DNA of 64,000 bases, from the NCBI GenBank assembly GCA_036873755.1, contig JAVTVY010018693.1, positions 1-64,000 of the forward strand, read 5' to 3'. Shown one piece after another: positions 23,821 through 34,736 of this stretch (position 1 is its first letter; each line of letters starts with the position of its first letter). The stretch comes from Hanleya hanleyi. Lineage: Eukaryota > Mollusca > Polyplacophora > Lepidopleurida > Hanleyidae. The notes beneath the pieces are model-generated. The model did no database searches and had not been told where the DNA came from. It saw nothing but the letters and a program-made list of their open reading frames with translations. The translations under genes and the position numbers were made by a program.

Positions 23821-24226
23821 TATATTATTCAAACCCCTTTCAGTACGTACCTACCGGTACCTGATAGTGCACGTGTCAATTTTTGTAATTGTTGATTTAT
23901 ACCACAAGCGCCTAAAGTGTTTGTAGACGATATAATATAATTTCCCGAACGAGGACAGAACAACGATTGAATGAGGTATTGTCACCCTCATGTGAATGAT
24001 GGTACCGGTACGTTAGAGTACTATCTAAATTACCCCCGAGACATTTTTTTGTGTATTTATATCTTGACCTATTTTTGTAAGGGTTTCGATGAGGTCCCGT
24101 CGCACCTACATTAGTTACCGTACCGAGATGGTATGTTCGGGTAGTATGTCATATATTTTTGTAGGGGTTACTTTTCAACTGTTGAGAATTTATCGCTCAG
24201 ATGCGTAACTGAAGTCTGTTCATTTC

Positions 24227-24856
24227 AATTAGTCGTCTAATTTGGAGCTTATCAAAAATCAATAGTTAACTCTGCAGAAATTTTCTTTTTTGCAGCGTGC
24301 AGAACAAACTGAAATCTACAAAATGACTGCCATTTCTTCGTGACATCGACAATATATCAAGTTTGAATTAACTTTGTAATTCTCTCCATATAAAACTCCA
24401 GTACGATTGTTTCATGTACCTGCATAGTCTCAATTACATAGCGAGACGTCATAATGTATTCATGATCACTGGCACAAAGGTCATTGATGCCGTATGAGGT
24501 AATAAAAGGCGGTCCGTTGGAGTGTCACTAATATCCCATGCCCAGTGAAATTGCTCAATGATAAACCGCACACACCTCTGTGACCGTACACGGCATTGTT
24601 GACCTTTGTGCCAGTAAACACGAATATATTATGACGTCTCTTTATGTAATTGAGGCCCGGTACATGAGACAACCATACTGGAGTTTCATATGGAGAGAAT
24701 TGCAAAGTTATTTCAAGCGTGATATATTATCGATATCAAGGAGTTCTTGTGGTGATTTTTTAGAGTTCCGTTTGTTTGTTCTACGCGAAGCAGAAAAGGA
24801 AATTGATGCAGTATGAACTACAGATCTTTGACAAGCTTCAAAGTAGACGACTAATT
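24227..24856. mobile_element. Long-armed foldback element
   Basis: Arms of roughly 250 bp are inverse of each other (24227-24480 and about 24590-24856), starting AATTAGTCGTCTAA and ending in its inverse. The right arm carries an open frame with FIWRELQSYFKRDILSISR. Relatives are at 50727-51334 (whole) and 2480-2780 (one arm). No transposase domain was recognised. Confidence 0.75.
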
Positions 24857-25795
24857 AAACTAGACGGACTATAGTTGCAGGTTATATAATGCAATATATT
24901 TACAACGCCGCGTGACTTCTTCCTGTTTGTTTTGGCTACAGTTTTGAGTCTTGAGAGTACCAGTTGACAATTATTACCTGCAGTTTATTTATCAGGGTAG
25001 ATAATGCTTCACATTATGCATTCCGCTGGTGCATCATCAAAGGCTGTTGTAAAAAGAATAATAAAATATCTTTACAACCCCGCGTGACTTTTTATTGTTC
25101 GTTTTGGCTACAGTTTTGAGAGTTATTAGCTGTAGTATATCTATCAGGGACTAATGCCTCTTATATGATTTGCAGCACATAAGTTGATCGCGCACCAGTC
25201 AGCCTGGCGCTCCTTCTCGGCTGTTAAAACTTTTTTTTTCACTAAAATATATTCCCTCGCCATACATATCTGAAAATAGTTCATGGGATAACCGCAACAG
25301 TTTTGCTATAGTCGGTCACCAATGGTTCTGTTCTCTAGAAAAATATCCCAATGTTGATAATCATCTAAAGGAACCGAGAATATCCTAACACCACGGTGTA
25401 GTTGGTAGGTTGGCCAAAAGCATGACACTTTTTTCAAAAAGGAAATCAAACCAAAAAATAGTCGAAAACAAAATCCACACTGACTCGTTTCCTTATCCTC
25501 AGGCTTCCGAGCGGAAACTATTCACAATATATGTAATCGGTTGGGCGATATTTTCGGGCAGATGTTATGACTGAGTTTGATAGTAATTCCCCGTAATTCG
25601 ATAAAATGTTATTGTGACATCAGGCGCAATAAATAAGGGATACTGAAAGACTATTTGAAAACAACCGCACTGCGGTGGCCTATGTGTAAACCGGGATGGC
25701 ATTATGCAGAATAGACACAAAGTCAGTTTTCATGGAATAAGAAAAACGGTGACCAATCACTTTATTCTCGGTTGGTCAACTTTTTCCAACTCTCC
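24857..25795. other. No gene seen
   Basis: AT-rich. A short segment (TACAACGCCGCGTGACTTCT and CCCGCGTGACTTTTTATTG) is duplicated near 24903 and 25078. Nothing else recognised. Confidence 0.4.
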
Positions 25796-25799
25796 TTGT

Positions 25800-26041
25800 A
25801 ACCTGGGACCTGTGATGTCGTTGTGCACACCACAGGTCATGGTAATAATAGGCCTCAGCACCTCAGACAGCTTGTCGTAAGAGGCGACTAACTGAAGAAC
25901 CCGTGTGGTTCCCGGATGTGAAAAGGAATCGGACCCCACCCGTGTGGTTCCCGGGTGTGAAAAGGAACAGGACCCAACGTCGTGATATTACTGAAATATA
26001 GTTGAAAGCGACGTTAAATTCTATTCACTCACTCACTCACT
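25800..26041 (+). mobile_element. Molluscan-type SINE with CACT tail
   Basis: Contains GTAAGAGGCGACTAACTGAA, then TTACTGAAATATAGTTGAAAGCGACGTTAAA, and ends in a CACT repeat. This layout is familiar from molluscan tRNA-type SINEs. A 39-bp block starting ACCCGTGTGGTTCCCGG is tandemly duplicated inside (25899-25937 and 25938-25975). Confidence 0.7.
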
Positions 26042-27065
26042 GGTTCTGGTTATCGTTTTATCTTCATATGTTTATAGGAAGAAATATGTGGTGCTCCGCC
26101 TCAAAATTGGCGATATTGCACGAATGGACTACTTCCTGGCCCTATTATTCGAGAATGAGGAGACTCCGTGCCTTGAAACTTTTCTGAGTATACAATATAA
26201 TAGTGTACCTCATGCCAACAGAATAGATTCTTGTATATGTAATATACTATTTTTTGACCTTTCTACCGCACCTATTCTGGGGACATCTAAACATACGTTT
26301 TCTCGGGGATATATGGGGATTTGAAGTTTTCCTGCTCGATGCTCAATAAATCAAACTTCCCGAGGTCAAATTTTCCGCGTTTTGCTAAACAATACTAAAC
26401 ACAAGGACGTACAAAAATACCCCCGAAGGAAATATGGCTACCCGTCATTTTAAGTCGGACAAACAAAATAAGTGTTCAATATGTATTGTATTTTTTATAA
26501 TCTCTCTTTGTATACACTATATTATGTATGAGTTGCCATGATCATGTCGCGGTGTGTAGCTTTTAATCTTATTGTACTAGAATATCTTGTTAAAACTTGT
26601 TGCCGTGTTGCTAACAACATCCATACATGTGAATCTATATAAAACTGATATGTCAACTGAGCATACTATATTCCTTGATAAGAACTTATAGAATAGAATT
26701 AGAATGTAGCTCATTTCAGAAGGTGTTTTGTAGTTTTTCTATAATCTTTCTCCTCATTTTTCCCCATACTAGACACATATAGTTCTTGTTAAATATGTAA
26801 TAAAAACAGGGGAACACCATGCTCTCTAGAAAATATTAGCGGTACAACAGATAAACTGAGCCTTTCCAGTCCTATTTCCGGGTCGAGTTGAGGGTAGGAA
26901 ATATTATTGGAGGTTCATTTATTAGCCCTTTACAATTTCTTTTCTTGAAAGGGACTATGAGTGTATTTTAAAAAAAAATGTTCAACCTCGGGAGCACGCT
27001 GCATTCTCCAACCGTTGAATCTAGAATTCCCACTTTTTGGTTAGTACTATCACACTATATCGAAA
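26042..27065. other. No gene seen
   Basis: AT-rich sequence without recognisable domains. Confidence 0.4.
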
Positions 27066-27440
27066 CACCAAATAAAACGCACGACTACCCAGCAAGAAAC
27101 CAGCAGGTAAACTTGTATAGAACTTTCTACAAGACCAAACTGTCTTACCATACCATCAAAATAACAGGACCTCGGGAATGGAACAAATTATCCTCCACCC
27201 TTAAAACCATCAAGTACTCATCCTTATTCAAATCAAAGTTAAAATCATACCTTCTTGAAAATTAACTGGCTTCACAATACTGTATCTTTAATATGTGATA
27301 CGCCCAATATATGTCTACTAATATGTTGATTTCACCAGCTATATTGTCTTGTACATTCAAACTTCGTTCTTAATCTTCTTTGGGATAGAACAAGCATTCT
27401 GGGGCTTTATTCCCGCCAACAATATATCAGCTGTCTATTA
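27066..27440 (+). pseudogene. LINE C-terminus and 3' UTR, left part
   Basis: Encodes VNLYRTFYKTKLSYHTIKI then TGPREWNKL and SLFKSKLKSYL, matching the end of the LINE at 18611-21633. The UTR has GGGATAGAACAAGCATTCTG. The Polinton at 27447 interrupts the UTR, which resumes at 38646. Confidence 0.75.
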
Positions 27441-27446
27441 TCTGTC

Positions 27447-28613
27447 AGTAGTAGGTAGACCGCAAATTGATTCCCCTTTCACCCGGATGTAACAATGACG
27501 TCACTTCTGGGGTTTTCTCCTGTCTGTGTCTGTTGATGTACTGGGGTTTTTCCCCACAATGGCGGCTAATGGCGGCTAGTCCGCCATGTTGGAAAATGGC
27601 GGCTAATGGCTGCTAGTCCGCCTGCGCATGCGCGGTGGACCAAGGGTATGGAAATAGACGTTTTGGGATTTAGGGGAGCCCCTTATGATCCAATGGGGTC
27701 ATATGAGGTATCAAAGAAGCATTCGTGAAGGGACATCTGATGGGCTGGGTGTGGGGTTGAAATATCGGCATTCTGGCCAAAGGCTATGAAAATAGACATT
27801 TTGGAGATAGGGAAGCCAATAATGGTCCGATGGGGTCGAGTGAGGTATCAAAGTGAAGCTTATGTGAAGGGGCATCTCACTGGACTAGTGGGTTGAAATA
27901 GCGTCATTCTGCGCATGCGCGGTGGACAAAGGGTATGGAAATAGACGTTTCGGGGTCTAGGTGAGCCACGAAGGGTTCGATGGAGTCGAGTGAGGTATCA
28001 AAGTGAAGCATTCGTGAAGGGGCAGTGGATGGGTGCCGGTAAAATCAGGGGTATGACGTCACTTCCGGTTTTTTGGGGCGCGCTCCCTCAGCCAATCAGA
28101 ATCGAGTATTTTGCCCCGGTGCATAATGGGACATATCCAAGATGGCGGCGTCTGTCTTCTGGTTCAAGATGGCGGCACGTCCGGTGTCGAAAACTGGTTA
28201 TGTTGTCGGGATGTGGTCATGCAGCGTCGAAAACTGGGCCTTGTATGGGTCCCGACACGTTTTGGAGTTTAAGTGGGCCACTCATGGTCTGATTGAATCG
28301 AATGAGGTATCAAAGTGAAGCCTTCGTGACGGGGCTATGGAGGGGTGCCTGTAAAATGAGGGGTATGACGTCACTTCCGGTGTGGATAGGAATGCATGTA
28401 CGATGACCTGTCTGTGGAGGGAGTTTTTCCTCGGCCCGGCCCGGTCCGGCCCGGCCCGGTCCGGCCTGGCCCGGCGGTGCCCGGCCCCCCAGCGCGCGCG
28501 CGCGGGTTCTCCGGCCGCAGCGCGCGAGCGCGGGGATGATCTCATGCCGCAGCGCGCGCGCGCGTTCTTCGGAAGTGCGCGGCATCACCGACAGTGCGCG
28601 GATGCATGTCGGG
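27447..28613. repeat. Polinton left terminal inverted repeat
   Basis: Inverse of the right repeat from the tip to CAGTGCGCGGATGCATGTCG at about 28592. Contains modules with TGCGCATGCGCGGTGGAC, GGTATGGAAATAGACGTTTT and ACTTCCGG-type motifs, and a very GC-rich CCCGG/GCGCGC stretch at 28432-28565. Length is about 1.17 kb against about 1.54 kb on the right. Confidence 0.85.
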
Positions 28614-29136
28614 ACAAAACGGCACATCCAGGTCAAACAGTCCAAAAAATACATAGAACTTATAGTAATAAAGTTAATCTATACGTGTTGGATGAGTCTT
28701 CACTCACCGTCTTCTTTTACACGCACCTCAATGAAATGCCCGATCCAAACCTAGACCAAAAGACGTACTTTGGTCTGTGGGCTGATTTCATTGGCTCTCT
28801 ATTTTTACTATAGTGCTCTTGCATCCTAACCTTGATGGGTTACGTTTTGGCCCCATCCTACACCACTGATTTCAGTTTGACTGAATCTCCACATTGGGCA
28901 TTTATGCATTATGAATAAAACACACACGACAGGGTTTCTTGGTGAGATCTCATTTTTTTGTATTCAGTGAACAACAACAACGTGAGAACAACCACGTGAA
29001 AACTGAAGCCCATAACAAGGGGCTTGTACATTGAAAGAACTGAAGCCCAGAACAGGGTGTTTGTACATTGAAAGAACTGAAGCCCAGAACAGGGGGCTTG
29101 TAAACTTAAGCCCAGAGCAAGGGGCTTGTAATTAAC
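28614..29136. other. Polinton 3' non-coding segment with 37-bp tandem repeats
   Basis: At about 29000-29160, a unit like ACTGAAGCCCAGAACAGGGG then CTTGTACATTGAAAGA repeats about four times. It overlaps the end of the protease gene. No gene was seen in the rest, and there is too little room for a polymerase or ATPase. Confidence 0.6.
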
Positions 29137-29610
29137 TTAAGTCCAGAACGGGACTTGTACATCGAAATGATCGGCGGCCCAGTCATATACGAGTACATCG
29201 CGGTCCTCGGCCTTGGGGTACTCGTCAAACATCTGTACGATGGTAGATAAGAGTCTTCCCCGGCATCGATGGTACAGGTAAAACAAGCAGTATTGTCCGC
29301 ACACGCTACTGGTCAGGCTTTGCAACGTTTGACTGTTCCAACACCACGTCTCTGTGCCTTGATCCATGAAGTCTGTTAAATCGGAATGGAGGGGTGGCAC
29401 GCCGTACGGGTCAAAGTATTCGCCCTGCTGTTCTGTCAAGTACACGCCCACCCAATGTTCACCGGGCCGATCCATCGGGTCCGTGTTGAGAACGTATGCA
29501 GTAGGATACCTACGGTCTAATGGGAACACATCTCGGGCGAACACCCCTTGAAACACCCTACGTGTCTCTGGATCATTCTCCAGCACGGTGGTTATCTGAT
29601 CTGTATCCAT
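29137..29610 (-). CDS. Adenain-type cysteine protease
   Basis: Begins at the ATG at 29610, one base after the capsid gene stop; longer frames would need a TTG start. The product is 157 residues. The catalytic set of the adenovirus-type protease is recognisable: His52 in EHWVGVYL, Asp67 in EYFDPYG, Gln97 and Cys104 in SSVCGQYC. The Gln-to-Cys spacing of seven is that of adenain. In Polintons and adenoviruses this enzyme cleaves capsid and core precursors during particle maturation. The frame is uninterrupted and all active-site residues are present. It is the last gene of the capsid cluster. The downstream 37-bp repeats begin just before its stop. Confidence 0.9.
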   Translation of the reverse strand: MDTDQITTVLENDPETRRVFQGVFARDVFPLDRRYPTAYVLNTDPMDRPGEHWVGVYLTEQQGEYFDPYGVPPLHSDLTDFMDQGTETWCWNSQTLQSLTSSVCGQYCLFYLYHRCRGRLLSTIVQMFDEYPKAEDRDVLVYDWAADHFDVQVPFWT

Positions 29611-29611
29611 G

Positions 29612-30925
29612 TTAGGTGGAGAAGTCACACAGGACGTTGCGCGCTTTGTCCACTTGAATGATGTTGTCAAACTCGGCGTAGCATATCACATTGACGGTGC
29701 TCCGGAGGGCTCGTTGGAAGTGGATTTCCAACCGTAAGTTGCCTTGCTTGGCGAGGGCCTGCTGATGGTCGTTCTCTAAGGTGGGGGTCAAATCGAAACA
29801 GAACAACGTGTATCCGTTCCCGTAGTCCTCTCGACTGATCATATTCCCTTCGTCCTGGTTGATTTAACCGGTGGCTGTAAACAGGCTCTGATAGGCTCGA
29901 ATGAAATTTGCGCGCCCAAAGTTCGGTGTTAAGGCCGTGGCTGGGACCTGTTGTCCATCCACATGCAGGGCCACAAAATTGATGCCGAAATGTTTAAAGT
30001 CAAACGGGTTCTCTGGGTAGGCTCCGCTGAAACTGGTATTTTCCACACAGGCCAGGATCAAGCGCTTGGGTAGTTCCCCCAGGAACAGGTTATCATTGTT
30101 GGCGCTCATATTTCCAGCAGACACAGAGAACACTTTGGTTTGCACACGTCGGACAGGGTACTGGGCTGGTTTTGTTTCCAAGGCTTTCATGTGTCCCAAT
30201 TGAACGGCTGGATTCGGTTTCACTTTTCGGACATACATGACTGCGTCTTCAATGACAATCTTATAGTCCGCTGCATGTGCCTCTACGTTAGTGGCCATCA
30301 AGGCGAAGGTCGGAGGCGCCCGTATCAGTCGGATTTTAATGGGGACCTTGTTCAAGAGGTACCGGTATTGCATGAAGATGTCTGCGTGCAGTCGGCCCAT
30401 GAGATCCACCGCGACGCCGTTCGCGGTCAAAGCCTTCCGTTTGCTATATCCCGTATTGTCGTTCTCTGCTCCCATGTGCTCGGCTTTGTCCTGGTAGAAT
30501 AAAGCGGCTGTCAGTTGAGATTTTTTAGCCTCTCGCCCATGCGACAACAGCGTCTCGATGTAGGCTCGATAGGGATACGTGTTGGTCGAGTCACTGATGA
30601 GTTTGTCGCTGAGAAATATATCCACCTGTTGAAACATCGAGTGCAGCCAGAGATTCGTGGGGCCCACCGTTGCTTGGTCGGCGATTCTGGTGTCATCTCC
30701 ATTGACGATCTTGGCTTTCACATACAAGTATGTATGGGCTAAATCCACATAGGTCGTATCCGCATTACTGATGGTGAACTCGATGGGCCCTGTTGCGTTG
30801 ATGCTGAAGAGCGGGAGATGCTCCACCCATAACCCTTGTTCGGCACTGGTCTGTGTGGGCGGGACGGTCCACAAATCAAATTCACTGTTGGTGGAGGGGC
30901 AGGACTCGGCGTGGATCAAGGCCAT
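29612..30925 (-). pseudogene. Major capsid protein (double jelly-roll type), one internal stop
   Basis: The ATG at 30925, three bases after the pX-like stop, opens 353 codons. An in-frame TAA at 29866-29864 is followed in the same frame by about 83 more codons to the stop at 29614-29612. The whole resembles the metazoan F54H12.2-like family, identified as Polinton/Maverick major capsid protein. Features include an SEFDLWTVPPTQTS start, LHSMFQQVDIFL, a Tyr/Leu-rich middle, GNGYTLFCFDLTP and a C-terminal VNVICYAEFDNII. The product would form the trimeric hexon-like capsomers. The stop lies before the last strands, so a truncated product is unlikely to assemble. The copy is presumably dead, unless the stop is a sequencing error or is read through. 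Confidence 0.88.
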
Positions 30926-30928
30926 GTT

Positions 30929-31333
30929 TTAAGAGAAGATATCCCGGGTCTTCGATGTGCTTCGTCGCTGGGTCGGTCGTCGACTGGTGCGTGGTTTCGG
31001 TGGTGCAGGTCTTTTATTCCCTACGGTGCGTTGTGCTTTGGCCACCAAGACGCCACCCGCTTCTTTGGCCCGCCGTTTCAAGGATTCTTTGGGTGCCGTA
31101 CCCCCCAAGACATCACCGGCCACTTGCAGTCCACTGCGTACCGCTTGTTTGCCGATTGCTTTCACCCCACGCGTCACGAAGGGCAGGAACGTTTTGACGA
31201 TGCTGCCGAGTATGTTCCCCAGTCCATGTCCACGTTGCATGCGTGCACCACTAAAGACCGGAAAGCCACCCCCGGCCTGTTGGGCATAATAGTCCATATA
31301 GCTGCGTGCATCGCACTCGTAAGGCACCTTCAT
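30929..31333 (-). CDS. pX-like core/minor capsid peptide
   Basis: 134 residues. The ATG overlaps the stop of the minor capsid frame (TAATG at about 31335-31331), and the stop is three bases before the major capsid ATG. The N-terminal MDYYAQQAGGGFPVF and ARMQRGHGLGNILGSIVKTF lead into a basic, amphipathic helix (FVTRGVKAIGKQAVRSGLQ). A Lys/Arg/Pro/Ser-rich tail (PKPRTSRRPTQRRSTSK) follows. Small proteins with GHGLG plus amphipathic helix are encoded next to the capsid genes in Mavericks and adintoviruses and are compared with adenovirus pX/pVI, which bind DNA or membranes inside the particle. Frame intact. The family assignment rests on layout and position. Confidence 0.7.
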   Translation of the reverse strand: MKVPYECDARSYMDYYAQQAGGGFPVFSGARMQRGHGLGNILGSIVKTFLPFVTRGVKAIGKQAVRSGLQVAGDVLGGTAPKESLKRRAKEAGGVLVAKAQRTVGNKRPAPPKPRTSRRPTQRRSTSKTRDIFS

Positions 31334-32110
31334 TATACAAAGTGGGGAGCACGTGCTTGTCGAAAATAAAGTGTCAGCACCACTTTCCCGCGTTCGAATG
31401 CCACCGGTCGTCCCGTGTCATCTCTTATATCCACCGTGATCGTGTTGATATGGGTTTGTCGTACGGGCAGGTAGGGCATGTGGGTGAAACTGTGGATGAC
31501 TTGATCGCCACACTTATTTTTAATGGGGACCACCCGTAACAGAGGTGTGTTGATATCGCCAACCATGTGGCTGTCCACCACGTCCGAGTAGACGTAGAGT
31601 CCGTACATACCCGACTTCATATCCATCGGGATCTCGCCTTGGTGGGCGGTGGGACCAGCGAACGTCTGTAGATCGAAACCCAGCATTTACTGTAGGAACG
31701 ACACTCGCGTTGGCGGTGACGATAAGCTGTGCCTTGTCATTGTGTGCGTTGTAATCAAAGTCCACGTGATTCTTGAAGGGATAGGCTTGGATGGGTTTTG
31801 AACTATTCGTGACCTCCCGTAGAGCTTTATAATGCAACAGTCTTGATAGCCCACCCACGAACTCCTTGAGAGTATCGTATTGGCCTTCGGGGAGGGTGAG
31901 TCGGGTGTCTTTTCCTTCGTAGGTCACCTCGTACCACACTTCATTGGCTCGCACGTTGTACCACGAGTAAGGGTATTGGATATCCACGAGGCCACATTCC
32001 CAGCGTCCAGATAAATGCAACGGTTGCGGTAACTGGGTGACGTACTTGGCCACGGTGTTGTCAGGAAACACATCCAGCGAACTGTTACTGGGTAGGGTGA
32101 GGTAAAACAT
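31333..32110 (-). pseudogene. Penton-like minor capsid protein, frameshifted
   Basis: The ATG at 32110 starts MFYLTLPSNSSLDVFPDNTV. The frame shifts near 31690, and the C-terminal half continues in another frame (31686-31333) through HTYLPVRQTH-like and DIRDDTGRPVAFERGKVVLT phrases. An N-terminal PDNTVAKYVTQLP and this C-terminal motif mark the single-jelly-roll penton or minor capsid protein that accompanies the major capsid protein in Mavericks and sits at capsid vertices. A one-base length change separates the halves, so no full product is made. A TATTAAA at about 32140 may be its promoter element. Its stop overlaps the pX-like start. Confidence 0.75.
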
Positions 32111-32143
32111 GGCGACTGAGCTGTCCTGCTGCTGCTGTTGGTT

Positions 32144-32422
32144 TTAATAGGTGTTCCAGGCCTTGGGCGGTTGTGTCCGGCGTCGTGTTCGTCGCGTTGA
32201 CTTGCTACGTGTCACGGCTCTGGAGATGTGGGGTGTCCTGATCGAGGATGGTTTTTTAAAGGTCTGAAAAGAAGTTGCCCGTTGTGGTGGTGGTGTTTTG
32301 GGGGGTGACTCCGGTTCCCATTCGGATTCCCAAGAACGTAGTGGCCCACTCGGCGATTGCTGGGTTCGCTGCATAAAGGCCCAACGGTGGGGATTCCCCA
32401 CCAACTCCTGTGGTACATGCAT
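32144..32422 (-). CDS. Small basic protein of the Polinton, or displaced integrase tail
   Basis: From the ATG at 32422 this frame encodes 92 residues. A Pro/Ser-rich middle (ESPPKTPPPQRA) is followed by a strongly basic end (RAVTRSKSTRRTRRRTQPPK). No family recognised; the composition suggests a nucleic-acid-binding or nuclear-targeting tail. The frame is open back to the retroelement junction at about 32441. It could therefore be what is left of a longer protein cut by that insertion, possibly the C-terminus of the integrase frame. It lies between the retroelement and the minor capsid gene. Confidence 0.45.
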   Translation of the reverse strand: MHVPQELVGNPHRWAFMQRTQQSPSGPLRSWESEWEPESPPKTPPPQRATSFQTFKKPSSIRTPHISRAVTRSKSTRRTRRRTQPPKAWNTY

Positions 32423-32440
32423 GTCTTTCAAGCCTTGAGC

Positions 32441-33895
32441 GAATTACAAGCGTCTAGTTCGTCATTCATAATCCAGCCGTCGTCCATTAGAGAATATCCG
32501 CGTCCATAATCCAAAGACCTATTCCATTCCCATATAACAGTATTAGCACCAAATTCAAAAAGACAAAATTATACATAAACATACATAAACATAGGCTTGT
32601 TTCCTGCAAGAGAGAAGCGGTCAACAATTTTCAATGATGCCGGCAAGACATCATGATGTTCCAAAATATCAAATCCGTATCGCTGATCAGTATTCTTAAT
32701 CCATAATATTCGTTATAGAGTCATCATCTAAAAAATGATGTATCTCAGTCACGCTTTGATTGTGACTGTTCATATGAGTGTCATGAGGATCTTGAAGTAC
32801 ATGGGCTCATACGGCCCCTAGTCCCGGGTTAAGCGGAATTAGACACATGTTCCGAAACGTAGCGCCATAGATCTTGCACGCTACGTTCGTATTTTGCTAT
32901 CAGCATCCGATATGTATCGCCAAATTTGAGAAACTTTGAGTGGAGGCGCTTGGTGAAATAGCCCTGTTTTATAAGTTTCTGCAACAATGTTTCGTGACGT
33001 TGATTAAAATCATCACATTTAACACAGGATCTAGCTACTAAGCGAGATATGTATACGCCATACACGGGTCCCACTGGAATATTACTATCCAGAAAGGGAT
33101 AGTTTACGATGTCGAAATTCTAATCATCTCTTTTGTCATAAAGTCGACGAGAGAGAATGCCCGCTTCATTTTTATAGAGGTAGAGATCTAAATAAGATGT
33201 CCCTGTAGGGCTATATGTAGTTTCCTTCAAATCCAGTGAAGGTGAATATATATCCTTCACTGCGTCATTTATATAGCGATTATCCACAGCGAGAAGATCG
33301 TCTATATAGCGTTTGGTGAATGAGAGGGAACGGGCTTTGAATGGATCGGATTTTGAAAGCGCCTGCATATAGTCATATTCATAAGAGAACAGATAAAGGT
33401 CAGCCAACAGGGGTGCACAATTAGTACCCATTGGAATACCTATATGCTGCTGATATATTGTGTTCCCAAATTTCACATAGATATTTTTAATGAGAAATTC
33501 AATCAACTCTATAAACAAAGAAACATCCCATGAATGATATCTCTTGTATGTAGTCGAGCTAGAGAATGCTTTATGGCTTCCGACATTAATATAGCTACGA
33601 TCAGTTTTCTTGAACACAGATACTATTAATGAACTTATACGGTCAATAAGGTCCTGATGAGGGATTGTAAAAATATGAGAAATCCAATGTGGATACATGT
33701 CTGTACGGTATGTGACCTTTAGCATCAAGTTCTTCCGTAAGACATTTTGAGTTTTTCAATATCCACATACATTCAACGCCAGAGTTCTTGAAAATAGTGG
33801 TGCAATACCTTTCCCAAAATTCTTTTACCTCCAGAAGGGCCCTTGTCAATAGGGTTGAAAGAAGCTTGTTGGTGCAGCTTCTAGAACCAGCTATG
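32441..33895 (-). mobile_element. Penelope-like (tentative) element inserted in the Polinton integrase gene
   Basis: The 3' end, ATTACAAGCGTCTAGTTCG at 32443, and the 5' boundary near 33895 are defined by comparison with the other copies and by loss of integrase homology. Flanking Polinton sequence shows a similar TTCG..CAA at both junctions, possibly a blurred target duplication. The insertion truncates the integrase C-terminus. Confidence 0.8.
32829..33895 (-). pseudogene. Reverse transcriptase of the Penelope-like element, frameshifted
   Basis: Pieces in three frames give the RT order. An N-terminal ARFIAGSRSCTNKLLSTLLT and MWILKNSK are followed by WDVSLFIEL, IGIPMGTNCAPLLADLYLF (motif B), RYIDDLLAV (motif C), YLDLYLYKNEAGILSRRLYD, and a C-terminal KLIKQGYFTKRLHSKFLKF ending near 32829. 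Frameshifts near 33690 and 33120 disrupt it. Pol II retroelements with this YIDD-type RT are widespread in cnidarian, lancelet and mollusc genomes. Placement among Penelope-like elements is tentative, and no GIY-YIG endonuclease follows. It is a close relative of the frame at 53418-54341. Confidence 0.8.
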
Positions 33896-33898
33896 AAT

Positions 33899-34693
33899 CT
33901 AGCTTTGCTCGAACTTGCCCTTGACTTTACTGATCCGTACAGGGTCCCCGACCTTGTACACCGCCCTCGGCGTTCGCTGCAATGGCCTTTGGTACAAGAC
34001 ACGCCGGACTTGGGCTGCATTGCGTTGGGTCACTGTAATTGGGGCTCTCTCTATACTCCGATGATAGGCTCGATTGTAACCCTTCACAAGTTTCGAGAGA
34101 ACATCGATGTACCGCCTTGTATTCTTGTAGGTGAAATATTTATACATGCGGCCTTTGAATGTCCTGTTGAACCTTTCCATCACGGAAGTCTTGGTCTCGT
34201 TGTACGTATGGGAGAAAAACACCTTCTGGGCTTTCAGAAACTGTTGGAATGGTCTGTTGAGGAATTCCGTGCCTTCGTCGGTTTGCAAATACAAAGGTTT
34301 GCGCCCGGTCTTGAAGATGCCTTTGAACGCCGCTATGAGATTCGCCCCCGTTTTCGTCCGGATGGGTACCACCCACGCATACTTCGATAGGATATCGATG
34401 CACGTCAAGATATACCGATTCCCATCGTTGTGTGTGGCAACGGCGCTCATATCGACCAGATCCGCTTGCCACTGAGCATTTATTCCTCCCACGATGACCC
34501 GGTTCCGTAGAAAATGGCGACGGACAGCTCGATGTAAAGTATAGGTGTCTTGTTTTCTTAACCAATCTCGGACTTGAGCACGTTGTATCCCTTGGGGTTT
34601 GGCCGCTCGATAGAGAGCCGACAATGCACTATAGGCCGCCGGACTGTCGGGACTGTAGCATAAGTTATCCAACACCTTCTCTCAGCGCTTCAT
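33899..34693 (-). pseudogene. Polinton integrase (retroviral-type DDE), 5' stop and 3' truncation
   Basis: A TATA-like element (34729-34736) precedes an ATG at 34693. The fourth codon is TGA, after which the frame is open for 258 codons. The core has WQADLVDM (first Asp), YILTCIDILSKYAWVVPI, LQTDEGTEF (second Asp) and SVMERFNRTFKGRM (Glu, about 34 residues on), then KYFTYKNTRRYIDVL and the VYKVGDPVRISK beta-strand region. This is the DDE integrase that inserts Polinton ends and makes 6-bp duplications. The C-terminal chromo-like part is missing because the Penelope-like element begins at once. Next to the PC4-like genes on the same strand. Confidence 0.9.
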
Positions 34694-34728
34694 GGTGACA
34701 AATGATGATGGACCCTGGCTCTATCGTT

Positions 34729-34736
34729 TATTTATA
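34729..34736 (-). promoter_or_regulatory. TATA box of the integrase gene
   Basis: TATAAATA on the minus strand, about 36-43 bases before the ATG at 34693. Confidence 0.55.

Noticed and set aside
28282..28813. Overlapping Arg/Ala/Pro-rich frames on both strands
   Set aside because: They arise from the GC-rich end of the Polinton inverted repeat, where stops are rare by composition.
30140..31369. Long plus-strand frames opposite the capsid genes
   Set aside because: They are shadows of the minus-strand major capsid and pX-like genes, which have recognisable family motifs.
32144..32422. Firm assignment of the basic frame as the integrase C-terminus
   Set aside because: It is in an open frame back to the retroelement junction but lacks recognisable chromo-like residues, so it is listed as uncertain.
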